Of a stretch of DNA of 48,595 bases, positions 1 through 8,911 are shown piece by piece. Position 1 is the first letter of the stretch. The number at the start of each line of letters is the position of its first letter. The position numbers and the translations under genes were made by a program. The stretch is from a bacterium (lineage in GTDB: Bacteria; Myxococcota_A; UBA9160; UBA6930): positions 1 through 48,595 of the forward strand of contig JAAETT010000394.1 of assembly GCA_024228115.1 (NCBI GenBank), given 5' to 3'. The notes beneath the pieces were generated by a model. It was not told where the DNA came from. It was given only the letters and a program-made list of their open reading frames with translations, and made no database searches.

Positions 1-129
1 CGAAGCACACTCCGCATTCGCGCCACGGAATGGGCATCGACCACCCAAAACGAGATCCGTCAGCGTCAATCGCCGCGCGGCACGCTGAAACATTGGAAAG
101 CCAGCTTCTCAGCCAACTTTCGTGCATAG
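1..129 (+). CDS. 3' end of an unidentified reading frame (partial at left edge)
   Basis: Frame 1 is open from the first base and stops with TAG at 127-129, giving 42 residues that end in a basic, aromatic stretch (GTLKHWKASFSANFRA). I do not recognise the family. Codon use (CAA, CAT, AAA, TTT) is less GC-biased than in the neighbouring genes, which would fit a mobile or acquired gene. A stretch this short can also be open by chance, so the call is weak. Confidence 0.3.
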   Translation, partial: RSTLRIRATEWASTTQNEIRQRQSPRGTLKHWKASFSANFRA

Positions 130-135
130 TTCAGG

Positions 136-567
136 CTAGGACCGAACCAGGATCATCTGGGTGCAGCGGAACAAGGCGATCGTCTTCTGCGCAGCCTGGT
201 TGCTGATTTCGACATCCCAGACCTGGGTGGTTCGCCCGAGATGAACCGGGTGGGCGCGACCGAAGACGAGGTCGCCCTCGCGGGCCGTGCCCAGGAAGTT
301 GGTCTTCAATTCGATCGTCGTGAAGCCGGCCTTCTCGAAATCCAGGTGTTCACCGATGCCCGCGGCGCAGAGCCAGTCGGCCAGGGTGATCACGACCGGC
401 GCCCACAGGAAACCGGTTCCCGCTACCACTTCTTCCGTCACCCGGAACTGGCCTGTCACTTCTTCCTTGCTGCAGGTCAGGATCTCGACCCCGACCATGC
501 CAGGGTGCTTTTGTGAGGCAAACTCGTTGAGCCTCGCGACACGCTCCTCGCTGCTCTCTTCGCTCAT
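136..567 (-). CDS. PaaI-type hotdog thioesterase
   Basis: The 143-aa product matches the small single-domain hotdog thioesterases (PaaI/DUF4442-like) that hydrolyse acyl-CoA or related thioesters in the cytosol. Visible features are the mid-protein helix region (FLWAPVVITLADWLCAAG), the typical strand TTIELKTNFLGTAREGDLVFGRA, and the closing strands WDVEISN...KTIALFRCTQMIL. The ATG at 567 starts MSEESSEERVARLN and gives the usual family length; the frame runs further upstream but that part is arginine- and proline-rich and looks non-coding. The next gene starts divergently 140 bp away. The substrate cannot be told from sequence. Confidence 0.75.
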   Translation of the reverse strand: MSEESSEERVARLNEFASQKHPGMVGVEILTCSKEEVTGQFRVTEEVVAGTGFLWAPVVITLADWLCAAGIGEHLDFEKAGFTTIELKTNFLGTAREGDLVFGRAHPVHLGRTTQVWDVEISNQAAQKTIALFRCTQMILVRS

Positions 568-707
568 CGGCTCTCCATCTCGTTTCTGGCCAGCCATCCA
601 GGTGGGGCGGTGGTGATTGCTCTCTCGCCATGGGGCGTCAGGAGCCCCGCTGCAGCGGCTGGCATCGCCAAGATGCCCGGCCGACACTCCCCCATCAAGG
701 AGCCCGC

Positions 708-1238
708 ATGATGAAAGGCGCCGAACTTCGCGCGATCCTCGCCCTGCCCTTCAACGTGCTCGTCACGATCCCCGCCCTGCTGCTCTGGTGGAGGGGCGAT
801 GCGTCGTGGCCGGCCGTCGGCCTGCTCCAGGGCATGCTCGCCGTTGCCTGCTTCGGAATCGGCCTGACGCTCATGATCACGACGATCCGGCTGTTCGGCA
901 GCGAAGGACACGGCACGCTCGCGCCTTGGGACCCGACCGAGACCCTGGTGGTTCGCGGACCCTACCGCTTCGTGCGTAATCCCATGATCAGCGGCGTCCT
1001 CTTCAACCTGGTCGGCGAAGCCCTGATCACGGGCTCCTGGGCGCTCGGGATCTGGTTCGCCGCCTTCTTCCTGGGAAACGCGATCTACATCCCGCTCTTC
1101 GAGGAGAAGGGACTCGTCGAACGGTTCGGCCCGGCCTACGAACGCTACCGACGAGCCGTCCCGCGTTGGCTACCGCGCATCACGCCCTACGAGCCCGCGT
1201 CCGAGCCTAACGATCCGGCTCGTCCTCCCCGCGTTTGA
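708..1238 (+). CDS. Isoprenylcysteine carboxyl methyltransferase-like membrane methyltransferase
   Basis: The 176-aa integral membrane protein has about four hydrophobic segments and the C-terminal signature of the ICMT/PEMT-type methyltransferases: GPYRFVRNPMISGVLF, then an acidic EEKGLVERFG and YERYRRAVPRWLPR, which form the SAM-binding cavity in this family. Such proteins methylate small lipophilic substrates at the membrane; the bacterial substrates are mostly unknown. The ATG at 708 follows an AAGGAG ribosome binding site at 697-702. The 3' end overlaps the convergent dinB gene by 32 bp, so the two share a tail-to-tail junction without room for a terminator. Confidence 0.8.
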   Translation: MMKGAELRAILALPFNVLVTIPALLLWWRGDASWPAVGLLQGMLAVACFGIGLTLMITTIRLFGSEGHGTLAPWDPTETLVVRGPYRFVRNPMISGVLFNLVGEALITGSWALGIWFAAFFLGNAIYIPLFEEKGLVERFGPAYERYRRAVPRWLPRITPYEPASEPNDPARPPRV

Positions 1239-2454
1239 TTCCCAAGGCGGGCGCCATCCGCTCGACATCGCTCTGCCCGGCCCGCCGCACGACGCTTGTG
1301 CCGTACTTGTCCGTCAGCCGGTCGAGCGCCTTGTTGAGGCGGGAACGCTTCTCCCGGCCGTTGCCCTCATCGAAGAGTGAGAGCTGCTCGGGCCGCGAGA
1401 CCAGGTTCGTCGCGCCAACCCCGATGAGCCGCACGGGTTCGCGGAGTTCCGTCCGGCCGAGGAGCAGCCTGGCCGTCGCCGCAATTTCCCCGCCATCATC
1501 CGTCGGTTCTGCGAGCGTTTCGCGACGGGTGAGCAGTGGGTAGCCGCGAGGCCCCGAAGCGACCCGCCTACCGAGCTTCACCTTCAGGACAACCGTACGC
1601 GCCTTGGAATCCGAGCGTCGCAGCCTTCGCGCCACGGATTCCGCGTGGGTGAGAATGGCGGCTTCGAGGGTTCGCATGTCGGCGACGTCGCGCCCAAAGG
1701 TGTTCTCTTCGCTCATCGAGACGGCATCCCGATAGGCTTCGACTTCGCGAACATCGACGCCACGAGCCAGGCGCGCCACCCGCAACCCCCAATCCCCCAG
1801 AACGGTTTCGAGGCGCGAGCCGTCGGCGCGTGCAAGATCTCCGATCGTCTCGATTCCGATTCGCGCCAACCGTTCGCGCGCCACCGGCCCGACACCCCAG
1901 ATGCGCCCGACCGGTAGCGGGTCGAGGAAGGCCTGGACCTCGCCCGGCCGGATCTCGAGCAGGCCATCGGGCTTGGCCGAATCGCTGGCGATCTTCGCCA
2001 CCATCTTGATGGGTGCGATGCCGACAGAGGCCGCGAGGCCGGTTTCCTCGCGAATCTCCTTGCGCAGCCGTTCGCCGGCCTCCGCCACGGGGCCGTGCAA
2101 CCGCTCGGTGCCCGTCATGTCCAGGAAGGCTTCGTCGAGGGAGAGCCCCTCCACGGCTGGCGTGAAACGGCGGAAGACCTCGAAGATCCGCTTGGACTCG
2201 GCGCTGTAGACCGACATGCGACCGGAGAGGAAGATCAGCTCTGGACACAGCTTCAGCGCCTGGGCGCTTGGCATGGCCGAGTGGATACCGAACTTGCGTG
2301 CCTCGTAGCTGGCAGCCGACACCACACCGCGAGCCCCCTTGCCACCCACCACGACGGGCTTGCCTTGCAGCTCGGGCCGATCCCGCTGCTCGATGGACGC
2401 ATAGAACGCATCCATGTCGGCGTGCAGAATCGTTTGCTGCCGGCGGGACTTCAC
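1207..2454 (-). CDS. dinB: DNA polymerase IV (Y-family, DinB)
   Basis: A 415-aa Y-family translesion polymerase. The catalytic carboxylates are present: D13 in HADMDAFYAS, and D107/E108 in GLSLDEAFLDMTG. The HhH region (IWGVGPVARERLARIGIETI) and little-finger domain follow. The C-terminal part contains QLSLF, which fits the beta-clamp binding motif, so the protein can probably be recruited to stalled forks. The start taken is GTG at 2454; an in-frame ATG at 2496 would add 14 residues but would overlap the divergent peptidase gene. The family copies damaged DNA and extends mismatched ends with low fidelity. dnaE2 lies 3.2 kb away. Confidence 0.92.
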   Translation of the reverse strand: MKSRRQQTILHADMDAFYASIEQRDRPELQGKPVVVGGKGARGVVSAASYEARKFGIHSAMPSAQALKLCPELIFLSGRMSVYSAESKRIFEVFRRFTPAVEGLSLDEAFLDMTGTERLHGPVAEAGERLRKEIREETGLAASVGIAPIKMVAKIASDSAKPDGLLEIRPGEVQAFLDPLPVGRIWGVGPVARERLARIGIETIGDLARADGSRLETVLGDWGLRVARLARGVDVREVEAYRDAVSMSEENTFGRDVADMRTLEAAILTHAESVARRLRRSDSKARTVVLKVKLGRRVASGPRGYPLLTRRETLAEPTDDGGEIAATARLLLGRTELREPVRLIGVGATNLVSRPEQLSLFDEGNGREKRSRLNKALDRLTDKYGTSVVRRAGQSDVERMAPALGIKRGEDEPDR

Positions 2455-2480
2455 AGCACGGAAAGGTAACGTCCCCGGCC

Positions 2481-4316
2481 ATGAGCGATCCCACATCGAC
2501 CACAGAAGAATCGACTCCGACCGTCGGAACCGGGCCCGCAGCGGGCGTACGCTGGGACCTGTCCCACCTGTACCGCGAACCGGCCCGCGAAGGGTTGGAG
2601 GCGGATCTGGCCGCGGCGCTCGAAGCCGCCTGTGCGTTCGAGAAACGCTACCGCGGGGGCATTGCGACGCTCTCCGCCCCAGATCTGGCCGCAGCGGTCG
2701 CAGCCTACGAGGATCTGCAGGAACCGGTCGCCCGGGCCGGATCCTTTGCCCAGCTGCAATTCGCCGGGGATACCCAGGCCCCCGCCCACGGCGCTCTCCT
2801 GCAGCTCGTGCAAGAGCGCGGCACTGCGATTCGCCAACACCTGCTCTTCTTCGAGCTCGAGTGGGTTGAGGTCGAGGAACAGCGGGTTGCCGGGCTACTG
2901 GCGGAGCCGGAGCTTGCAGGGCGCAAACACCTGCTCGAATCCCTTCGCCGCTATCGACCCCACGTTCTCTCCGAGCCCGAGGAACGCATCCTCGAAGAAA
3001 CGGCCAACACCGGGGAGCGCGCTTGGAGCCGGCTCTTCGACGAGATCCTGGGCGCTGCCCGTTTCTCCGTGGAACTGGAGGAAGAAACCCGGGACCTCTC
3101 CGAGGAAGAGGTGCTCTCGCTGCTCTATGACGGGAACCGGGATCACCGCCGGGCAGCCGCCCGCGGCCTTACCGCGGGCTTGAAAGAGCACTCTCACGTG
3201 CTCGCCTTCATCTTCAACACACTCGTGCAGGAGAAAGCGACCCAGGATCGTTTGCGCAGCTACGAAGATCCGATCGAGGCCCGAAACCTGGCGAACGAAA
3301 TCGAAGGACCGGCCGTGCACGCACTCCTCGATGCGTGCGAGGCCGGCTACCCGATGGTCCAGCGCTACTACCGCCTGAAAGCGAAACTGCTGGGCATCGA
3401 AGCGCTCGAAGACTACGACCGGTACGCGCCGATCGGTGAGCCTCAGGGTGAGCGGAGCTTCGGAGAAGCGCGGCGCATCGTCTTGGAGGCCTACGCTGAT
3501 TTCTCGCCCGAGATGGCCGGAATCGCTGCACGCTTCTTCGACGAGGGTTGGATCGATGCAGAACTCCGCGAAGGCAAGCGCGGCGGGGCCTTTTCCGCTT
3601 CGACGCTCCCCGCAGTCCACCCCTACGTCCTGCTCAACTACACGGGCAACCTGCGCGACGTGATGACCGTCGCCCACGAACTGGGCCATGGCGTCCACCA
3701 GCACCTGGCGCGAGAGCAGGGCCTCTTCGAGCAGAGCACCCCGCTCACAACGGCAGAAACCGCAAGCGTCTTCGGGGAGATGCTGGTCTTTCGTCGGCTG
3801 TTGAAGGAGCAAGACGACCCGAAGACCCGGCTGGCGCTTCTCTGCGGCAAGCTCGAGGACGCATTCGCCACGGTCTTTCGCCAGGTGGCCATGACCCGCT
3901 TCGAGGAATCCCTCCACGCGGCCAGACGCGAAGAGGGGGAGCTGGCCATTCCGCGCATCAACGAGCTCTGGCTCGCGGCCAACGCAGCGATGCTAGGCGA
4001 TGCGATCACGCTCACGGACGACTACGCATGGTGGTGGCTCTACATCCCCCACTTCGTGCACTCGCCCTTCTACTGCTACGCCTACGCCTTCGGGGAGTTG
4101 CTCGTACTCGCCCTCGTCCGGCACTACGACGAGGAAGGAGAGGCCTTCGTGCCGCGTTATCTCGAACTGCTGCGCGCCGGGGGATCCGCATCGCCCCCGG
4201 AACTCCTCGCCCGGGTAGGCCTCGACATCACGGATCCGGCCTTCTGGCAGGGCGGCCTGGCCCTGCTCGAAGAGATGTTGAGCGAAGCAGAGGAACTCGC
4301 CGGGGCTTCTCGCTAG
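2481..4316 (+). CDS. pepF: M3-family oligoendopeptidase F
   Basis: The 611-aa protein is a cytosolic zinc metallopeptidase of family M3 (oligoendopeptidase F/thimet type), which trims short peptides. The zinc site is H399-E400-x-x-H403 in AHELGHGVHQH, with the third ligand E426 in TTAETASVFGE. The N-terminal two thirds is helical and acidic, as in the M3 lid domain, and the length is normal for PepF. The ATG at 2481 starts MSDPTSTTEES; the frame is open further upstream but only across the antisense of dinB. dinB diverges 26 bp upstream, and the 3' end overlaps the convergent flavoprotein gene by 4 bp. Confidence 0.93.
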   Translation: MSDPTSTTEESTPTVGTGPAAGVRWDLSHLYREPAREGLEADLAAALEAACAFEKRYRGGIATLSAPDLAAAVAAYEDLQEPVARAGSFAQLQFAGDTQAPAHGALLQLVQERGTAIRQHLLFFELEWVEVEEQRVAGLLAEPELAGRKHLLESLRRYRPHVLSEPEERILEETANTGERAWSRLFDEILGAARFSVELEEETRDLSEEEVLSLLYDGNRDHRRAAARGLTAGLKEHSHVLAFIFNTLVQEKATQDRLRSYEDPIEARNLANEIEGPAVHALLDACEAGYPMVQRYYRLKAKLLGIEALEDYDRYAPIGEPQGERSFGEARRIVLEAYADFSPEMAGIAARFFDEGWIDAELREGKRGGAFSASTLPAVHPYVLLNYTGNLRDVMTVAHELGHGVHQHLAREQGLFEQSTPLTTAETASVFGEMLVFRRLLKEQDDPKTRLALLCGKLEDAFATVFRQVAMTRFEESLHAARREEGELAIPRINELWLAANAAMLGDAITLTDDYAWWWLYIPHFVHSPFYCYAYAFGELLVLALVRHYDEEGEAFVPRYLELLRAGGSASPPELLARVGLDITDPAFWQGGLALLEEMLSEAEELAGASR

Positions 4317-5251
4317 ATCAACCTCTCGGCGGCATCGAGCCCGGCGGCCAGAGCACAGACAAGGCCCGGGCTCGAGGCGTCGGAGTGGACGATGCGAGGC
4401 CCCTCCTGGGGACGTTCCCGGCCAGGAGAACCCGGGACGATGAAGCGGTGCACCGACGGCCGACTTCCCGCCAGGGAAAGAGCCGACGGCAGGAGATCCC
4501 AGAGGCTCGTCCCGACTTCCTCATCCGGGAGATCCCACCACTGGTCGGATGTCTCATCGGAAAGATCGATGCGCGTCGTCGCATGCCCTTCCACCTGAAG
4601 CATCCACACGCTCGTCGCACCGGAATCCGCGTCCGGAACATTGTGTAGAGCGATTGGCCCGTCGCTCGGATCGGTGCCCGTGCTCTCGAAGAACACGGTC
4701 ATGTGCCGGCCACCCTGTTCGGGCTTCCCGAGTGGCATACTGACGATCACGCCGTCCGCCAGGGTCGTACGCTCGCCACTCGGTGCGACATAGCGGACCG
4801 TCGCGGTCGCTTCGGTGGCAGCGACGTCGATGACTTCCCATCCAAACCGGATCGGAATCCCGTTTGCCAGGGCGTCGACGACGGCAGGGCCCGTCGCCAA
4901 CTCCGGCGGCGTGACAAGCGGGCCTTGGGGTTCTTGCGCGTGGTTCTTGGTTGATCTGAAGGCTTCGCGCCAACGTGCCGCTTGCCGGCGCCATCCCGGG
5001 GCCGCATCTCGCGCTTCAGGCGCTTGCGGGAGATCTTCTTGAACGACCGTGGTCAGCAGTGGTTTCTCGAGGCACAGCCCTGCCAGGAGAGACTGGGCTT
5101 CCGGGTCGACGACACAAAGCGGCTGCTTTGCGAGGTACCCCCCGGTCCGCGTAGCGGCCTCGATCACCTCGACATCTCGGCCCAGAACCCGCAGCCGCCG
5201 TGCAGCGGCGAGACCCGCCGCCCCAGCACCGATGACGAGGATCCGTGTCAC
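4313..5251 (-). CDS. Renalase/amine-oxidase-like FAD-dependent oxidoreductase
   Basis: The 312-aa flavoprotein opens with a Rossmann FAD-binding motif (ILVIGAGAAGLAAARRL), an acidic residue at the end of strand 2 (VEVIEAA) and the RTGG signature, and ends with SPGLVCALAAGLDAAERLI, the usual C-terminal FAD contact. Length and layout resemble bacterial renalase-like or amine-oxidase-like proteins, which oxidise reduced nicotinamides or amines; the substrate is not visible. The GTG at 5251 overlaps the TGA of the upstream receiver gene in a GTGA arrangement, so the two are translationally coupled. I infer a functional link to that receiver, but no known pathway pairs them. Confidence 0.78.
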   Translation of the reverse strand: MTRILVIGAGAAGLAAARRLRVLGRDVEVIEAATRTGGYLAKQPLCVVDPEAQSLLAGLCLEKPLLTTVVQEDLPQAPEARDAAPGWRRQAARWREAFRSTKNHAQEPQGPLVTPPELATGPAVVDALANGIPIRFGWEVIDVAATEATATVRYVAPSGERTTLADGVIVSMPLGKPEQGGRHMTVFFESTGTDPSDGPIALHNVPDADSGATSVWMLQVEGHATTRIDLSDETSDQWWDLPDEEVGTSLWDLLPSALSLAGSRPSVHRFIVPGSPGRERPQEGPRIVHSDASSPGLVCALAAGLDAAERLI

Positions 5252-5622
5252 GTCCGACGCGCGGCCTCGACGGCGTTGAGCAGTGCCTGGGGCCCGAACG
5301 GCTTGGCGAGGTAGACAGCACCAACCGTCTCGAGCAGACGTTGATGATCGGCCTGAAGGGGCTTGCCGCTGCTCAGGACGATGGCCGCGGAAGGATCGTG
5401 GGCCCGAAGCGCCTCGATGACAGGGGCAGCGCCATCGGGAGGAATGGTGGCATCGATCAGCGCCTGGTCCACGGAACGGTGGGCCGCCTTCAACCATGCG
5501 ATCGCGGAGGCGCCATCCTCCGCAGCATGCACGTCGGCTCCACTCCGCTCGAAGATCCGAGCAACGAGGCGCAGAACGATCGGCTCGTCATCGACGACGA
5601 GTGCGAGCGGGGCGTCATCCAC
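5248..5622 (-). CDS. Stand-alone response regulator receiver protein
   Basis: A 124-aa CheY-like single receiver domain. The acidic pocket D11-D12 (VVDDEP), the phospho-acceptor D57 (ALIDATIPP), the switch Ser in IVLSSGKP and the conserved Lys in YLAKPFG are all present. There is no output domain. The frame extends upstream well past the plausible start, but only across the antisense of dnaE2. The best start is the GTG at 5622, immediately before VDDAPLALVVDDEP. It overlaps the next gene by 4 bp. A sensor kinase is not adjacent; the closest in the window is at 41.0-43.0 kb. Confidence 0.8.
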   Translation of the reverse strand: MDDAPLALVVDDEPIVLRLVARIFERSGADVHAAEDGASAIAWLKAAHRSVDQALIDATIPPDGAAPVIEALRAHDPSAAIVLSSGKPLQADHQRLLETVGAVYLAKPFGPQALLNAVEAARRT

Positions 5623-5671
5623 CCCTGGAGGATGGCGCAAATCCGTGGCCTGGAAACACTTGACTGAAGGC

Positions 5672-5694
5672 GAACAAAACACGAAAATCGGAAC
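5672..5694 (+). promoter_or_regulatory. Possible LexA-like site before dnaE2
   Basis: Just upstream of the dnaE2 start are three spaced GAA(C/A) half-sites: GAAC at 5672, GAAA at 5683 and GAAC at 5691. The first pair fits GAACN7GAAA, one base off the direct-repeat SOS box GTTCN7GTTC read on the opposite strand. A TTGACT hexamer at about 5660 could be a -35 element. dnaE2 is LexA-controlled in many bacteria, which makes the site plausible, but it is not exact and the LexA of this organism is unknown. Confidence 0.3.
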
Positions 5695-5696
5695 TC

Positions 5697-8600
5697 TTGC
5701 CCGACACACCCCCCTATGTCGAGCTGCGGTGTCGCAGCGCGTTTTCTTTCCTCGAGGGCGCCTCGAATCCGGAAGATCTCGCCCTTCGCGCGGCGGAGCT
5801 GGGCCACGGCGTACTCGCCTTGGCCGATCGGGATGGCCTGTATGGCGCGCCTCGCTTCCACGCGGCTGCCCATGGCGCCGGGCTGCGCGCCATCGTCGGG
5901 GCCGAACTTGCCCAGGCTGCCGGCGGGCCACTGGTGCTCCTCGCCGAGACCCGCCAGGGCTACCGCAACCTCTCACGGCTGTTGACCGTCGCCCAGGAGA
6001 ACGCACCCAAGGGCGAGGCCCATGCCAGCTGGGAGGAACTCGAAGCCCATACCGGCGGGCTCACGGCCCTGGTGCCAGCAACCGGCTCACTCACCCCGAC
6101 GCGGCTCGACCGCTTGCACAGCATCTTTGGCCCAGGCCATCTCGCCCTCGGCGTGGGGCGAGCCCTCGACCGGTCACTCGAGGGAGGCAACCGCTTTGCG
6201 ACGGCGGTGGCAGAGAGTTGTGGCGTCCCCATCGCCGCCTGGGGCGACGTGCGGGTAGCGCGGCCCGAGGGCCGGAGGCTGCTCGATGCGTTCACTTGCC
6301 TGCGCGAGAAGACCACGCTCGACAAGGCGGGCCGGCGGCTCCTCCCGAACGGTGAACGCACGTTGCGCACCCCGGCACAGATGGCAGCGCGCTTCGCCGA
6401 TCGCCCCGAATGGCTACGCACGGCCCACGAGACGGCCGAGCGCTGCGGGTTCACCTTCGAGGATCTGGGCTACCGATTCCCCACCTACCCCACACCCGAA
6501 GGCGAGTGCCAGCGCTCCTGGCTGCGCAAGCTCACCTTCGCCGGTGCGCGGGAACGCTACGGAAGCCCCTTGCCGCAGCGCGCACACGCGCAGATCGAGC
6601 ACGAACTCTCGGTGATCGGGAAGCTCGAACTGGACGGGTACTTCCTGATCGTCTGGGATATTGCACGCTTCGCCCGGGAGCAGGGAATCCTCTGCCAGGG
6701 GCGCGGCTCGGCGGCGAATAGTGCGGTTTGTTATGCGCTGGCCATCACGGCCGTGGATCCCGTCGGCATGGAGCTTCTCTTCGAGCGCTTTCTCTCCGAA
6801 GAGCGCGGCGAGTGGCCGGATATCGACCTCGACCTGCCCTCCGGTGATCAGCGCGAAAAGGCAATCCAATACGTCTACGAGAAGTACGGTCCCCACGGCG
6901 TGGGGATGACGGCAACCGTCATCTCCTACCGGACCCGCTCCGCCTTCCGGGAAATCGGCAAGGTGCTGGGCATGGAGATGGATTTCCTCGACCGGCTGGC
7001 AAAGAAGCTTCGCCAGTTCCATTTCCGCGAAGACGCGGATGATTCGCGAGCCATGTTGCGGGAGGCTGGCGTCGACCCGGCTTCACCACGCATCCAGCTG
7101 CTGCTCGAGCTCTCCGAGCAGATGCAGGGGCTGCCGCGACACCTGGGCCAGCACACCGGGGGACTGGTGATCGCCCACGATCGACTCGACGAGGTGGTCC
7201 CCATCGAGCCCGCGGCCATGCCGGGGCGGCGGGTCGTGCAATGGGACAAAGACGACCTGGCCGACCTCGGGATCATCAAGATCGATCTATTGGGCCTCGG
7301 CATGCTCGACGCCCTCGAACAGACGATCCCCTTGATCCGCGAGTACGAGGGCGTGGAGATCGACCTCGCCCACCTCCCACCCGACGATCCGCTCACCTAT
7401 GACATGATCCAGAAGGCGGATACGGTGGGCGTCTTCCAGATCGAGAGCCGCGCCCAGATGGCGACGCTGCCGCGTATGAAGCCCAGGTGCTTCTATGATC
7501 TGGTCGTAGAGATCGCGATCATCCGACCGGGCCCGATCGTCGGGAAGATGGTGCATCCCTATCTGAACCGACGCGCCGGCCGCGAACCCGTGACCTATCC
7601 CCATCCTTCACTCGAACCGATCCTGAAGCGCACCCTCGGCGTGCCCATCTTCCAGGAGCAACTGCTGCGGCTGGCGATGGAAGCCTCGGGCTTCACCGGC
7701 GGCGAGGCCGAAGAACTGCGCCGGGCCATGGGCTTCAAGCGCTCTGCCGAGCGCATGGTCCAGATCGAAGCCCGCCTGCGCAGTGGCATGGAGGCGCGGG
7801 GCATTCGCGGCGAGGCCCAGGAGGAGATCATTCGCGGCATCACTTCGTTCGCCCTGTATGGCTTCCCCGAATCCCACTCGGCCTCCTTCGCCCTGATCGC
7901 CTACGCCTCCGCCTACCTTCGCGCCCATCACCCGGCGGCTTTCCTGGTCGGCATGCTCAATGCCTGGCCCATGGGCTTCTACAACCCCGCCACCCTGGTC
8001 AAGGACGCCCAGCGCCATGGCGTCGAGATCCTCCCCATCGACGTCGCCCGCTCCCACTGGAAGTGCACCCTCGAACCGACACAACAGGAGCGTCCCCGCT
8101 GTTGCGTCGGGTTGCGTTTCGTAGCGGGGCTTTCGAGAGAAACGGGGCAGCGGATCGTCGCGGAACGGGCGAATGGGGCGTTTGCGGGGCTGGCCGATTT
8201 TGCGAAGCGGGTGGCGCCGAAGCGGAACGAGATCGATGGGTTGGCCGAATCCGGCGCCCTGGCGTCGATCGACCCGACGGCACCGACGCGACGGTCGGCG
8301 ATCTGGCAGGTGGCCGCGGTGGAGCGCGATCCCCAATCGCTGTTTGCGGGGACGAAGCCACCCGGAAGCGAGGCGCCCTCCCCGCTCGCCGAGTTCACGC
8401 CCCTCGAAACCACATTGGCGGACTACCGCACCACCGGGCTCACGACCGGCCCCCATGTCATGGGCCACCTACGTGCGGAACTCGGCGCCCGCGGCGTGCT
8501 CCCCGCCCGAGCCCTGGGCGAACTGCCGAACGGGCGTTTCGTGCGCACGGCGGGGCATGTGATCGTTCGCCAGCGGCCCGGCTCGGCGAAAGGCTTCTGT

Positions 8601-8837
8601 TTCCTCACGCTCGAGGACGAGACCGGCATGTCCAATGCGGTCCTCACCCCGGATGTCTTCGCCCGGCTGCGCATTCCCCTCCACGCCTCACCACTCCTCG
8701 AGGTGGCCGGTGTGGTCCAGAACATCGACGGGGTCATCCATGTGAAGGTGGGGAGCATTCGGCCTCTGGCCACGCCATCCAGCGCAAACTCCCATGGGGG
8801 GCACGAAACGGGCTACGGCTCCCACGACTACCACTAG
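5697..8837 (+). CDS. dnaE2: Error-prone DNA polymerase III alpha subunit DnaE2
   Basis: The 1046-aa protein has the DnaE2 layout and length: an N-terminal PHP domain (YVELRCRSAFSFLEGAS, ADRDGLYG), the C-family palm with catalytic D377 and D379 in PDIDLDLPSG and D530 in KIDLLGLG, a helical finger/HhH region, and a C-terminal OB domain (KGFCFLTLEDETGMSNAVL). The PHP motif reads RCRS where replicative DnaE has a metal-binding HxH, so the proofreading-type metal site appears lost, as expected for the mutagenic paralogue. The start is TTG at 5697 with no better in-frame start nearby. The usual partners imuA and imuB are absent from the window; dinB is close by. The end lies inside a 12-bp palindrome at 8830-8841. 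Confidence 0.93.
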   Translation: MPDTPPYVELRCRSAFSFLEGASNPEDLALRAAELGHGVLALADRDGLYGAPRFHAAAHGAGLRAIVGAELAQAAGGPLVLLAETRQGYRNLSRLLTVAQENAPKGEAHASWEELEAHTGGLTALVPATGSLTPTRLDRLHSIFGPGHLALGVGRALDRSLEGGNRFATAVAESCGVPIAAWGDVRVARPEGRRLLDAFTCLREKTTLDKAGRRLLPNGERTLRTPAQMAARFADRPEWLRTAHETAERCGFTFEDLGYRFPTYPTPEGECQRSWLRKLTFAGARERYGSPLPQRAHAQIEHELSVIGKLELDGYFLIVWDIARFAREQGILCQGRGSAANSAVCYALAITAVDPVGMELLFERFLSEERGEWPDIDLDLPSGDQREKAIQYVYEKYGPHGVGMTATVISYRTRSAFREIGKVLGMEMDFLDRLAKKLRQFHFREDADDSRAMLREAGVDPASPRIQLLLELSEQMQGLPRHLGQHTGGLVIAHDRLDEVVPIEPAAMPGRRVVQWDKDDLADLGIIKIDLLGLGMLDALEQTIPLIREYEGVEIDLAHLPPDDPLTYDMIQKADTVGVFQIESRAQMATLPRMKPRCFYDLVVEIAIIRPGPIVGKMVHPYLNRRAGREPVTYPHPSLEPILKRTLGVPIFQEQLLRLAMEASGFTGGEAEELRRAMGFKRSAERMVQIEARLRSGMEARGIRGEAQEEIIRGITSFALYGFPESHSASFALIAYASAYLRAHHPAAFLVGMLNAWPMGFYNPATLVKDAQRHGVEILPIDVARSHWKCTLEPTQQERPRCCVGLRFVAGLSRETGQRIVAERANGAFAGLADFAKRVAPKRNEIDGLAESGALASIDPTAPTRRSAIWQVAAVERDPQSLFAGTKPPGSEAPSPLAEFTPLETTLADYRTTGLTTGPHVMGHLRAELGARGVLPARALGELPNGRFVRTAGHVIVRQRPGSAKGFCFLTLEDETGMSNAVLTPDVFARLRIPLHASPLLEVAGVVQNIDGVIHVKVGSIRPLATPSSANSHGGHETGYGSHDYH

Positions 8838-8841
8838 TGGT
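8830..8841. repeat. 12-bp perfect palindrome spanning the dnaE2 stop codon
   Basis: ACCACTAGTGGT is a perfect inverted repeat that contains the dnaE2 TAG stop. No T-run follows, so it is unlikely to be an intrinsic terminator. It may be chance. Confidence 0.4.
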
Positions 8842-8911
8842 CCGATTGGACTCAGTGTTCCAATTCGACTCGCTTTCGCCCTGTGGGACCCAAAATTCTC
8901 TTTCAATTGAC

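Noticed and set aside
1207-2454. Whether the Y-family polymerase is ImuB rather than DinB
   Set aside because: ImuB proteins lack the catalytic carboxylates; here D13 and D107/E108 are intact, so it is a functional polymerase type.
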